From: an uncultured Aquimarina sp.
GTDB lineage: Bacteria > Bacteroidota > Bacteroidia > Flavobacteriales > Flavobacteriaceae
Assembly (NCBI GenBank): GCA_947496705.1
Contig: CANMDW010000002.1
Location: forward strand, 310,001-374,000
Direction of reading: 5' to 3'
Length of the DNA stretch: 64,000 nucleotides
Positions 8,099-16,469 of this stretch are shown here, piece after piece. Position numbers and translations under genes: made by a program. Each line of letters begins with the position of its first letter. Position 1 is the first letter of the stretch. The notes beneath the pieces are model-generated. The model was given only the letters and a program-made list of their open reading frames with translations, did no database searches and had not been told where the DNA came from.

Positions 8099-10135
8099 TT
8101 ACTCTGGTATTTCAATCTCTTCTCCCCAGATATACTTACCAAACCATTGCCAGTTATGCCACATGGCTGCAAGTCTTTCTTTAGGTTTGTTAATTCCATG
8201 GCCAAATCCTTTGTAAATAATCAATTTGGTTTCTACCCCAACATCCTGAAGTCCCTGAAATAACTCATAAGCATTTGCAGGGGGCACTCTTTTGTCAAAT
8301 TCTCCATGCTGTATGAGTGTAGGAGTGACCGCATTATTAATATTGGTCATAGGCGAAGTCTTTTCATATATACTTTTGTCAGACCAGGGTGTAGCTTTCA
8401 GGTATTGCCTCGTAAACGGATGAATATCTGTGTTTACGTAATATGTCATCCAGTTCGAAATTCCGGCACCTACAGAAATCGCTTTAAATTTATCAGAATT
8501 TGTTGTTAGAAAGGCAGAAATATACCCTCCTTGACTCCATCCCATAGAGGCTACTTTATTGCCATCAATAAGGCCTTGACTCTCTAAATGATCCACCCCT
8601 GATAACACATCCCATGCATCACCAACCCCCAGGTTTTTAACATTCAGAGATCTGAATTTTTCTCCGTACCCAGCCGATCCCCTGTAATTGGGCCTTAGTA
8701 GCAATGCGCCTTTATTCAACCATTGTATCATTGGATATAGATATGAAGGTACCGGGCCAGGAGTTGATATTCCGGTAGGGCCACCATGAATAATAACCAT
8801 GAGCGGATATTTTTTGTTGGGATCATAATCTTGAGGTTTATGCAGAATGCCTTCGATGATGGCTCCGTCTTTGCTTTTCCAGGAGATCACTTCACTTTTT
8901 GCTACCAACCAATTGTCTATCTGTTCGGAAGACTTCGTTATTTTACGGGAAGTTTTCAATGGATAACTACTATGATACACTTCTGTTATGCCATTATCGG
9001 TTGCCCCTGTATATGCCAGGTGTTTGCCATCTTTTGAGAAGGAATATCCCCAGTTTCTTTCTGCAGCAGTGCTTAGGGTGGTTACTTTACCATTTTTCGG
9101 GTCTATTTTTACTATCGGTCTTTTTGTTTTTTGCCATGCCACACCAAATATTCCAGATAGATTCCATTGCAAATTGTAAATATCCTCATCAAATGTTTTA
9201 GCCAGTTGTTGTTTGCCAAAACCGTCTATATTGATTTTGAATATTTTCCCATTAAGGTAATAATTAGAGGTAGTATCACTTAGGCTGGTTCGGTACAGGA
9301 TAGATTTTCCGTCTGGCGACCAATCTTCTAAGCCGTCATAACTAGGATTATTGACCAGGGCTTTGTGAGTTTTGGAAATGATATCATATATCGAGATATC
9401 TGCCTTAAAAAAGGTGTTACGTAAGGGGTCAGGTTGGTGCTCATATGCTATTTTCTTTCCATCTGGTGACCATTTGAAACGATTAACAGAGAATGTAACC
9501 GAATCCATGACCAATCGGGCTTTTAGTTTTTCTTTTAAGACAGAATCTTTTAATTGTTGGGGCAATAGTTTTTGATATAGTAGTACAGGATTGAAATCTT
9601 TGACCCAAAGCTGTCTCAGACTGTATTCTGCATCTTCTACGGCAAAGCCCCCATATTTTTCTTTACGTTTTTCTTCTTCTTTGGATTTGTCTTCTGATTG
9701 AAGAAAGGCAATTTTCTTACCATCTGGCGACCATTCAAAATCTGAGATGTTTTTTCCTGTTTGTGTAAGCTGAAAAGATTCTCCTCCTGCCGATCGAATT
9801 ACCTGTACCTGGGTTTTTTCAGATTTCTTTGACAAAAAGGCAATCCATTTTCCATTTGGTGACCATTTTGAATTATTACTGTTGTTTTTTAGGTTGTTTG
9901 TTAATTGAAAAGGTGCTTCTCCTTTATTAGAGATCCATAATTCTCTGTCATATCTATTTTCCTTCCAGTCGACTGTTTGAAATTCATATACAATGCTGTT
10001 ACCGTCTGGAGAGATCACGGCATTCGATACTGATTGTAAAGAAATTACCTCTTCAAATGACGGTGCTTTTTTAGTCTGAGCGATAGAACTACCGATAAAG
10101 ACACAAATTAAGATGATACAATATGTTTTTTTCAT
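8099..10135 (-). CDS. S9 family prolyl oligopeptidase-type peptidase, secreted
   Basis: 678 residues with a signal peptide (MKKTYCIILICVFIGSSIAQ). Residues about 30-400 form a beta-propeller of PD40-like repeats, seen as recurring KWSPNGKWIAF / EWSPDGKKIAF / SPDGKSILY units. The C-terminal alpha/beta hydrolase domain has nucleophile Ser534 in GWSQGGY, Asp614 in GEFDKRVP and His646 in GFGHGINKP. The family cleaves oligopeptides, often acylaminoacyl or dipeptidyl substrates. Probably periplasmic. It follows the P1 peptidase gene on the same strand, which suggests shared peptide degradation. Confidence 0.92.
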   Translation of the reverse strand: MKKTYCIILICVFIGSSIAQTKKAPSFEEVISLQSVSNAVISPDGNSIVYEFQTVDWKENRYDRELWISNKGEAPFQLTNNLKNNSNNSKWSPNGKWIAFLSKKSEKTQVQVIRSAGGESFQLTQTGKNISDFEWSPDGKKIAFLQSEDKSKEEEKRKEKYGGFAVEDAEYSLRQLWVKDFNPVLLYQKLLPQQLKDSVLKEKLKARLVMDSVTFSVNRFKWSPDGKKIAYEHQPDPLRNTFFKADISIYDIISKTHKALVNNPSYDGLEDWSPDGKSILYRTSLSDTTSNYYLNGKIFKINIDGFGKQQLAKTFDEDIYNLQWNLSGIFGVAWQKTKRPIVKIDPKNGKVTTLSTAAERNWGYSFSKDGKHLAYTGATDNGITEVYHSSYPLKTSRKITKSSEQIDNWLVAKSEVISWKSKDGAIIEGILHKPQDYDPNKKYPLMVIIHGGPTGISTPGPVPSYLYPMIQWLNKGALLLRPNYRGSAGYGEKFRSLNVKNLGVGDAWDVLSGVDHLESQGLIDGNKVASMGWSQGGYISAFLTTNSDKFKAISVGAGISNWMTYYVNTDIHPFTRQYLKATPWSDKSIYEKTSPMTNINNAVTPTLIQHGEFDKRVPPANAYELFQGLQDVGVETKLIIYKGFGHGINKPKERLAAMWHNWQWFGKYIWGEEIEIPE

Positions 10136-10189
10136 GATGAGTGATTTATTTCGATATACATTTAAGAATGATTAGCTGTGTAGCGTATA

Positions 10190-11323
10190 TTATTGTTTTT
10201 TTATTTTGTTATATTTTTTTATGAGCTCCATAATAATTTGGATTGGAATAGATTCTATTATATGTCCATCAGAGCCTGCCATCGTCTCTGCTGCAAACAG
10301 TGAGTTTACAATAGCCTCTTCAGTAGCTTCTATAGTTGCCATAAATATTGGGGTAGTATGTTGATTTCTTAATACGTTGATTTCATTAAAAGAAGATTCG
10401 GTTTTATACGGAATTAAATTGTTTTTTGCTGTAGATAAAGCAATTACATAGTCTCCGCTACCATTGGATGCAATTCCTCCGGTTTTTGCCAGCCCTAACA
10501 TAGCTCTTTTTGCTACCCGCTCTAAGTTTCTTGAGCTTAACGGGGCGTCTGTAATCACAACAATCATGCAGGAACCATCGGCTTCATAAATGCTGTATTT
10601 GGGTAGTCTTTCTAATTCTTTGCCAATTGGTACTCCGTCTATTTCAAGAATTCCTCCAAAATTAGTCTGTACCAGCACTCCAACAGTATATCCTCCTGCA
10701 GATGCTGGTAACACTCTGGAGGCTGTTCCGATACCTCCTTTATAGCCAAAACAAATCGTACCGGTACCTGCACCAACATTACCTTCTTTTACCATTCCGT
10801 CTGAAGCATTTTGGATAGCACTCAACACATGTTTTTGTTTGACATGTCTTCCTCTTATATCATTTAACCAGCCATCATTAGTTTCTCCAACTACCGAATT
10901 TACAGATCTCACATTTTCATTTCCGGGCAAGCCCAAAGTATAGGTTATCAAAGCATCTGATGCCACAGGAACACTTAAGGTGTTGGTTAAAATAATTGGT
11001 GTTTCAATGTTTCCTAATTCTTTTACCTGGCTATACCCGGCTAATTTGCCAAAACCATTTCCGATATAGATTGCCGAAGGCACCTTCAGCTGAAAAATAT
11101 TATCTTGATGTGGCAATATTGCAGTGACCCCGGTTCTAATATTGTCTCCTTCTATTAGGGTGGTGTGACCTACTTTAACACCTTCTACATCGGTAATTGC
11201 ATTATTTTTTCCAGGTTTTAGAACCCCTATTACAATTCCGTGCGCTCTTGCTCTTTTTTGCTGCGAAAATAGATTTGAAGAAATAATCATAACAACTATC
11301 AATAGGGTTTTATATGTTTTCAT
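10190..11323 (-). CDS. P1 family peptidase (DmpA / L-aminopeptidase type)
   Basis: 377 residues with signal MKTYKTLLIVVMIISSNLFSQ. This is an Ntn-hydrolase-like autoprocessing aminopeptidase. The N-terminal ITDVEGVKVGHTTLIEGDNIRTGVTAIL opening and GGIGTASRVLP are conserved, and GGIASNGSGDYVIALST carries the putative catalytic Ser at the processing site (NGSGD). The family releases N-terminal L- or D-amino acids. Probably periplasmic. The 54-base gap to the S9 gene downstream is compatible with an operon. Confidence 0.9.
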   Translation of the reverse strand: MKTYKTLLIVVMIISSNLFSQQKRARAHGIVIGVLKPGKNNAITDVEGVKVGHTTLIEGDNIRTGVTAILPHQDNIFQLKVPSAIYIGNGFGKLAGYSQVKELGNIETPIILTNTLSVPVASDALITYTLGLPGNENVRSVNSVVGETNDGWLNDIRGRHVKQKHVLSAIQNASDGMVKEGNVGAGTGTICFGYKGGIGTASRVLPASAGGYTVGVLVQTNFGGILEIDGVPIGKELERLPKYSIYEADGSCMIVVITDAPLSSRNLERVAKRAMLGLAKTGGIASNGSGDYVIALSTAKNNLIPYKTESSFNEINVLRNQHTTPIFMATIEATEEAIVNSLFAAETMAGSDGHIIESIPIQIIMELIKKYNKIKKQ

Positions 11324-11543
11324 CCTTGCAAATAATTAATCCTGCCTTACAATTAGGTAGGTTTATTTATGTATACTCATTTATAGTTTTTTACCAGATA
11401 GCTCATTAACCAGGAGTATTCTGATGATTTATCCCATTTCAAATAAGAACGGGTACTTTATATAAATAATAGAACACAAACAGATCAAACTGTTACAGTT
11501 GTCCCAGAGGTTTTCTTAAAAACAGATTTGGTCATAATTGTTA

Positions 11544-12458
11544 TTAACATACCGCAGCCCAATACTCGTTTTCTATTAAAAATTCTTTAAAAGACTTAGA
11601 TTTTGCATGATTGCCTTTTTCTTTAATGAAGAATCTTCCTTTTTCTCTGTTCCATCCAAGAATTATGGTCTCATGTTCAATCAACGAATAGTAATCATAT
11701 ATCAGTTTTAGTTCTGATATATATTCTTTCAATTCATCATACGACTTAAACTGGCTGTCATCCTGGCCTATGTTTTTTTCTATAATTTTTCTGTCATTTT
11801 CTGAAATCTTGCCAAATTGACCGTCGGCGATAAATTCCAGGGTTTGTTCATTTTCAATGGTTTTGGTGATAGTTTTAATACGATATAATAACGTATATGT
11901 GTTATACCCTTTGGCGGTATTTTCAGAAAACTCAAAACTCAAAACAGTATTACTTTTCTTATAAATTCCGAAGGGGATGGGGTTGATAGTCAATTTTGTG
12001 TCTGTTCCTTTTCGCGGAATTTCTATATCTAAGTAAAAAAGCGCATATTCATTATCTAAACCGATATTTGCTTTCGGAATAAAAGTAGTTATCCCAAGAT
12101 TTTCAGGAAATACCGATGCCAATTCTCTATTCGAGGCTATTTTTGTGGTCCACGAGCAGCCCCATTTTTCTTCGGTTAGCAAGGTATATGTCCCATTACT
12201 TTGTCTATATGCACCCACAGTACTTGAACAAGTGCATCCACATGGAGGAGCACTGCCCGATACTTTTAGATATCCATTTTTGGAATCATCAATGATTTCT
12301 CCATTCATGATCTTTTCTCCTTCATCTAATGCATTTGTTAATTCTGAATAGCAACTTTGAGCGTTTTCCCAAAGTTGTTTGCTTAAGCTTTTGGTTGTTT
12401 GTGTATGCACAATATGAGAGAAAAAGATACTTGTAATAATTACTAGTTGTTTTTTCAT
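11544..12458 (-). CDS. Secreted hypothetical protein
   Basis: 304 residues not assigned to a family. Signal peptide MKKQLVIITSIFFSHIVHTQ. A short cysteine cluster CGCTCSS lies near residue 74, and another Cys (KWGCSWTT) shortly after. The rest is mixed alpha/beta and ends in a Cys (EYWAAVC). Transcribed away from the terC unit with a 100-base gap. The clustered cysteines suggest metal binding or disulphides, but nothing further can be said. Confidence 0.7.
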   Translation of the reverse strand: MKKQLVIITSIFFSHIVHTQTTKSLSKQLWENAQSCYSELTNALDEGEKIMNGEIIDDSKNGYLKVSGSAPPCGCTCSSTVGAYRQSNGTYTLLTEEKWGCSWTTKIASNRELASVFPENLGITTFIPKANIGLDNEYALFYLDIEIPRKGTDTKLTINPIPFGIYKKSNTVLSFEFSENTAKGYNTYTLLYRIKTITKTIENEQTLEFIADGQFGKISENDRKIIEKNIGQDDSQFKSYDELKEYISELKLIYDYYSLIEHETIILGWNREKGRFFIKEKGNHAKSKSFKEFLIENEYWAAVC

Positions 12459-12560
12459 GGTTGTTTCAATTTTTATAAAAACTCAAGATGAGTTCTATGA
12501 GTAGCCTACACTTGTCTACATATTTTATTATCAATTGGAGTAGTTTTTTATGCTTCCCTC

Positions 12561-13367
12561 TTATGCTTCTTGCTTGCTTACCTTTTGCTTTTTACGTATT
12601 CTAAAATTTAAAAATTCAACAAACAGAGAGAATGCTATGGTAAAATACAAATACCCTTTGGGGATAGCACCTATTTCACTATCAAAAATTTGTAGATGCG
12701 CCAGGTGTGCGGCTTCAGCGATCAACATAAAACCAATTAAAATCAAAAAAGATAATCCTAATATTTGTATAGACGGGTGTTTATTGACGAATTTTCCTAC
12801 AAGAGCTGCAAATAGCATCATAATTAATACAGAGATCACTACGGCAATAATCATGAGTAGTAGTGCATCGTTGGGATCATCACTTATACCACTTGTCATA
12901 CCTACCGCAGTAAGAATAGAATCAAAAGAGAAAACCACATTAATCAAAGTGATTTGTACAATAGCGTTTGATAGGGTCGATGAACTCTTTGCCTGGATTT
13001 CTTTTTCTTCTTCGCCTTTTTCGTCTACCTTCTCGTGAATCTCATGCACACTTTTATAAAGCAGGAACATCCCTCCCCCAAACAGTATCAACGCCTGCCC
13101 GCTAATTCCAGCTTCAACCCATGGAAGGTTAATATGCCAGAAAGGAGCTTCCATAGCTACCAGCAATGATATACCGAACAGTAAAATAATACGCATCACC
13201 ATAGCTAATATGAGCCCGATATTGGTAGCTTTCTTTTGTTGCTGATCTGGTAACTTGCTGGATGCTATTGATATAAATATGATATTGTCGATACCCAGTA
13301 CGATTTCTAAGAATGTTAATGTCAATAGGGCTACCCAGGCGTCTGCCGATGCGAAAATTTCAAACAT
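12561..13367 (-). CDS. TerC family integral membrane protein
   Basis: 268 residues, about seven membrane segments. TerC landmarks are LEIVLGIDNIIFISI near the N-terminus (acidic residues in a helix) and VVFSFDSILTAVGM in the second repeat. The loop HEKVDEKGEEEKEIQAK is cytosolic. The family includes Alx and tellurite-resistance TerC; recent work points to Mn(2+) export and metal loading of exported enzymes. Its ATG overlaps the stop of the upstream lipoprotein gene (TAATG), so the two are coupled. Confidence 0.9.
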   Translation of the reverse strand: MFEIFASADAWVALLTLTFLEIVLGIDNIIFISIASSKLPDQQQKKATNIGLILAMVMRIILLFGISLLVAMEAPFWHINLPWVEAGISGQALILFGGGMFLLYKSVHEIHEKVDEKGEEEKEIQAKSSSTLSNAIVQITLINVVFSFDSILTAVGMTSGISDDPNDALLLMIIAVVISVLIMMLFAALVGKFVNKHPSIQILGLSFLILIGFMLIAEAAHLAHLQIFDSEIGAIPKGYLYFTIAFSLFVEFLNFRIRKKQKVSKQEA

Positions 13368-13741
13368 TATTTTATTTTTTTTGCGGTTCCACGTTGTTTA
13401 TTAGTTGCACCTACCAATCCATATTCAAAAGTGTAGGTGTTTTTGTCTGTCATTAGGATTTTCATATGTATGGCTTTTTCTTCTGCCATATTCTTTGGAT
13501 GTAATTTTTGCACGATATATTCGCAATCGTTGATCCAACGAATACTTGCCGTATCACTTTTTCCTCTGAAATGATCGATTTCTATAGAATCGTTGCGAAC
13601 AAAAGTAGTTTTTACCAGTTCTCCTTCGAGAAAGGTCTCAAATTCAAAAGTTCCTGTATGAAAGTTTATGCAGTCACGTTCTTGCCGGTAACAACTAGCA
13701 ATAAGTATGGCAAATAAGAATATAAAAACAATTCGTTTCAT
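13367..13741 (-). CDS. Small lipoprotein
   Basis: 124 residues from the chosen ATG. The signal MKRIVFIFLFAILIASCYRQ has a lipobox (IASC), so Cys17 is probably lipidated. The body contains FHTGTFEF and TYTFEYGLVGATNKQRGTAKKI, a pattern found in a conserved Flavobacteriia family that databases often mislabel as a DNA topoisomerase IV product. Function unknown. Translationally coupled to terC, so a role at the envelope with that transporter is possible. Confidence 0.75.
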   Translation of the reverse strand: MKRIVFIFLFAILIASCYRQERDCINFHTGTFEFETFLEGELVKTTFVRNDSIEIDHFRGKSDTASIRWINDCEYIVQKLHPKNMAEEKAIHMKILMTDKNTYTFEYGLVGATNKQRGTAKKIK

Positions 13742-13811
13742 AGAAATCATAGAATGAAAAACGAAAGTAAATTTATTTCTATAAAGTTAATAGGAAGCGA
13801 GAAAAAAGTTG

Positions 13812-14291
13812 TTAAGACTTTTTAACCTCATAAGATTCAAAGGTGCCATCTGTATAAAAAATAACGATACGATTGATGTTATTTTCTGTAAAAACCGAAG
13901 GCGGAATTTTTTCTAAGGGAGGAGTATTTTGCAGAGCAATTTCTTTTTCGGGTACTGCCTGTGAAAATAAATCTTGATCTGATGCGGTTATCGGGGCAGA
14001 AGCTACATTAGAAATATCATCAGTTTCTGATGAAGGAGTTTTTTCATGGATAGGAGTCTTCTCAGGTTTAGGAAATGAACCTTTTCCATATAACAACCAT
14101 TGCATGTCAACATCTGTATAGGCATCAACAATCTTCATCACAAAGTCTAAACTGGGTTTATTTCTTCCACTTAAGATATGTGAAATAGAAGAACGGCCCA
14201 CACCCATATAATCTGCAAAGGCCGAAGCAGATATACCATAGAAATCCATTATTTTTTGGATCCTTTTACCAAAATCTTCATTGTTTACCAT
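13812..14291 (-). CDS. XRE-family HTH repressor, probable self-regulator
   Basis: 159 residues, starting MVNNEDFGKRIQ. The in-frame extension upstream lies across the operator region and is rejected. HTH_XRE spans about 8-65, with SASAFADYMGVGRSSISHILSGRNKPS as helices 2-3. A Pro/Thr-rich linker (about 75-125) follows, then a short C-terminal NRIVIFYTDGTFESYEV element. The start codon itself sits inside a perfect operator-like palindrome (14282-14299). Related palindromes continue upstream to 14582, a strong hint that it represses itself and the divergent peptidase gene. Confidence 0.85.
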   Translation of the reverse strand: MVNNEDFGKRIQKIMDFYGISASAFADYMGVGRSSISHILSGRNKPSLDFVMKIVDAYTDVDMQWLLYGKGSFPKPEKTPIHEKTPSSETDDISNVASAPITASDQDLFSQAVPEKEIALQNTPPLEKIPPSVFTENNINRIVIFYTDGTFESYEVKKS

Positions 14292-14299
14292 TGTAAACA
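14282..14299. promoter_or_regulatory. Operator-like palindrome O1 over XRE start codon
   Basis: TGTTTAC-CATT-GTAAACA, a perfect 7-base dyad with a 4-base spacer; the central CAT is the regulator's start codon on the minus strand. Confidence 0.7.
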
Positions 14300-14321
14300 G
14301 GGTTATAATGTTACATACAGC

Positions 14322-14337
14322 ACAAATGTAAACAAAT
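14322..14337. promoter_or_regulatory. Operator-like half site O2
   Basis: CAAATGTAAACAAA keeps one clean GTAAACA arm; the other arm is degenerate. It lies just upstream of the XRE coding start. Confidence 0.45.
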
Positions 14338-14352
14338 ATATACAATTATGGA

Positions 14353-14368
14353 GTTTACAAATGTGAAT
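14353..14368. promoter_or_regulatory. Operator-like palindrome O3
   Basis: GTTTAC-AAAT-GTGAAT, one arm perfect and the other with two changes relative to GTAAAC. Confidence 0.55.
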
Positions 14369-14517
14369 AGGGCGGTTTTAACGGTAAATTAAGACTTTAA
14401 ATAAATAATTATAAAAGATTGATTAATAACTTATTAATTTATTATATCATTGAATATAATTATATTGTTAATAACTATGATACATTTGGGAAATATATAT
14501 AATAGACTGTTTAGTTA

Positions 14518-14534
14518 TGTAAACAAATGTAAAT
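14518..14534. promoter_or_regulatory. Operator-like site O4
   Basis: TGTAAACAAATGTAAAT contains two GTAAA words in tandem, close to the divergent peptidase promoter. Confidence 0.45.
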
Positions 14535-14540
14535 TAAAGG

Positions 14541-14557
14541 TTTTTACAATTGTAACA
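14541..14557. promoter_or_regulatory. Operator-like palindrome O5
   Basis: TTTTTACAATTGTAACA holds the perfect 12-base palindrome TTACAATTGTAA, spaced like the other sites. Confidence 0.6.
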
Positions 14558-14565
14558 TTGTTTCC

Positions 14566-14582
14566 TGTTTACAGTTGTAATA
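14566..14582. promoter_or_regulatory. Operator-like palindrome O6
   Basis: TGTTTAC-AGTT-GTAATA, left arm identical to O1; about 65 bases before the start of the plus-strand peptidase gene. Confidence 0.55.
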
Positions 14583-14646
14583 TTATCTGTATTTGCTATG
14601 ATTCTTCGTGAAACTGTGGTAATTTCGTTGCTTTTAATTCTCTTTT

Positions 14647-15804
14647 ATGAATATAGATACATTGCAGAATTTGTTTACCAATTATAAAGAATCGTCCTTA
14701 TTTGGGCGTTGCATTCATTTAGAACATATCACCCCTCTTTTAAATACCTTATCTGTATTCATTGAAGTAGAACAGATAGGGGTTTCTGAAGATAACGCAC
14801 CGATTCATTTAATTAAAATAGGCAACGGATCTAAAAAATTGCTGTTTTGGTCACAGATGCATGGTAATGAAAGTACCACTACAAAAGCCATTTTTGATCT
14901 GTTAAATTTTCTCATCGATACTTCAAATGAAACTGCAAAGAATATTTTAGGAGAATGTACTTTATATATAGTTCCTATACTTAGTCCCGACGGTGCAAAA
15001 GCATATACCAGGCTTAACTATAATAAAATAGATCTTAATCGGGATGCACAAAACAAAACGCAGCGGGAAAGTGTGGTATTGAACAATCTAATCCAACAAG
15101 TACAACCTGATTTTGCATTTAATCTTCATGGGCAACGTACTATTTTTAGTGCAGGACAAACAAATAAACCTGCAACGCTGTCTTTTTTATCCCCGGCAGG
15201 AGATAAAGAATGTTCTATAACGCCAAGTCGTAAGGTGGCTATGGAGATTATCTCAAAAATGAATACCGAATTGCAAAAGTGTATTCCAAATCAAGTTGGG
15301 AGATATGATGATGGCTTTAATATACATTGTATTGGAGATACATTGACACATATGGGTATTCCCACCATATTATTCGAAGCAGGACATTATCCTAATGATT
15401 ATGACCGAGAAATAACCCGGGAATATATCTTTTATGCTTTATTAATTTCTATTCGATATATATCTGAGAACAACATTACGGGTGATGCTTATGAAGATTA
15501 TTTTTTAATCCCTGAAAATGGTAAGTGTTTTTATGATATCATCATTAGAGATGTGATTTTGGATGGTAAAAATGTGGATATTGCAGTTCAATATACCGAA
15601 GAATTGAATGAAAATAATGTGAAATTCTTACCTAAAATTGTTAAAATTGAAGATTTACGAAAATTTTATGGGCATAGAGAAATTATCGGTAAAAAAAGAT
15701 CAATACGCAACGAAAACGATACAGTAGAGATAGTTCCAGAGGTCGAGCTGTTAAATTTCTACCTTGATTCTGAATTATTCTCAATAGAATTGACAAAAAG
15801 GTGA
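14647..15804 (+). CDS. M14-type zinc carboxypeptidase-like protein
   Basis: 385 residues without signal peptide, so probably cytosolic. The zinc site is seen as SQMHGNEST (His-x-x-Glu, about residue 75) and a distal His in FNLHGQRTIF. The stretch VPILSPDGAKAYTRLNYNKIDLNRDAQ has the Asn-Arg substrate clamp of the M14 family, and TILFEAGHYPNDYDRE contains the candidate catalytic Glu. Likely a peptidase or succinylglutamate-desuccinylase-like deacylase. It is divergent from the XRE repressor and precedes an Lrp regulator, which fits amino-acid or peptide use. Confidence 0.8.
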   Translation: MNIDTLQNLFTNYKESSLFGRCIHLEHITPLLNTLSVFIEVEQIGVSEDNAPIHLIKIGNGSKKLLFWSQMHGNESTTTKAIFDLLNFLIDTSNETAKNILGECTLYIVPILSPDGAKAYTRLNYNKIDLNRDAQNKTQRESVVLNNLIQQVQPDFAFNLHGQRTIFSAGQTNKPATLSFLSPAGDKECSITPSRKVAMEIISKMNTELQKCIPNQVGRYDDGFNIHCIGDTLTHMGIPTILFEAGHYPNDYDREITREYIFYALLISIRYISENNITGDAYEDYFLIPENGKCFYDIIIRDVILDGKNVDIAVQYTEELNENNVKFLPKIVKIEDLRKFYGHREIIGKKRSIRNENDTVEIVPEVELLNFYLDSELFSIELTKR

Positions 15805-15879
15805 AATAAAATGTGTAAATACTGTATTTTTCTGTTATTTTTGCAATGTAAATAATCGGGAAAAATAATACAAATTACT

Positions 15880-16359
15880 ATGGCAAAGTTTAAATTAGAC
15901 GAAGTTGATCACCAAATCCTAGATATGTTGATTGAAAATACCCGTACACCTTTTACGGATATTGCAAAAAAACTATTGATCTCTGCAGGTACTGTTCATG
16001 TACGTGTAAAAAAAATGGAAGAAGCAGGTATCATTGAGGGATCTTCATTAACATTGGATTATAAGAAATTAGGGTATTCTTTTATTGCATATGTAGGTAT
16101 TTATCTTCAAAACACTTCGCAAACCAAGTTTGTTTTAGAAAGAATTAATGAAATACCTTTCGTTACCGTTGCTCATATTACCACTGGCAAGTTTAATATT
16201 TTTTGTAAGGTAAGGGCCAAAGATACGAATCATGCAAAAGAAATTATTTTTAAACTAGATGATATAGATGGTGTATACCGCACCGAGACTATGATTTCTC
16301 TTGAAGAAAGTATTAACGATAAGAAACGCTTGATGCATTCTATTTTTCAGGAATTGTAA
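15880..16359 (+). CDS. Lrp/AsnC family transcriptional regulator
   Basis: 159 residues. N-terminal winged HTH (about 5-50: DEVDHQILDMLIENTRTPFTDIAKKLLISAGTVHVRVKKME) is followed by a RAM ligand-binding domain (about 70-150) ending with the family motif VYRTETMISLEES. A feast/famine-type regulator sensing amino acids or related metabolites. It follows the M14 gene by 75 bases and is the last gene before a terminator. A TATTTTTG word at 15836-15843 may be a Bacteroidota -7 element for it. Confidence 0.9.
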   Translation: MAKFKLDEVDHQILDMLIENTRTPFTDIAKKLLISAGTVHVRVKKMEEAGIIEGSSLTLDYKKLGYSFIAYVGIYLQNTSQTKFVLERINEIPFVTVAHITTGKFNIFCKVRAKDTNHAKEIIFKLDDIDGVYRTETMISLEESINDKKRLMHSIFQEL

Positions 16360-16382
16360 AGGGTTTTCTCTAGTATGATATT

Positions 16383-16416
16383 TACCCTTTAGGAATTTTC
16401 TTAGAGGGTTTTTTTT
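16383..16416 (+). terminator. Rho-independent terminator after Lrp gene
   Basis: ACCCTTTA...TTAGAGGGT stem with one wobble, followed by eight Ts. Confidence 0.8.
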
Positions 16417-16469
16417 ATTCTAAAACCTCTGTAAATTTATTCACCACAAAACCACTATTCACCACACAA

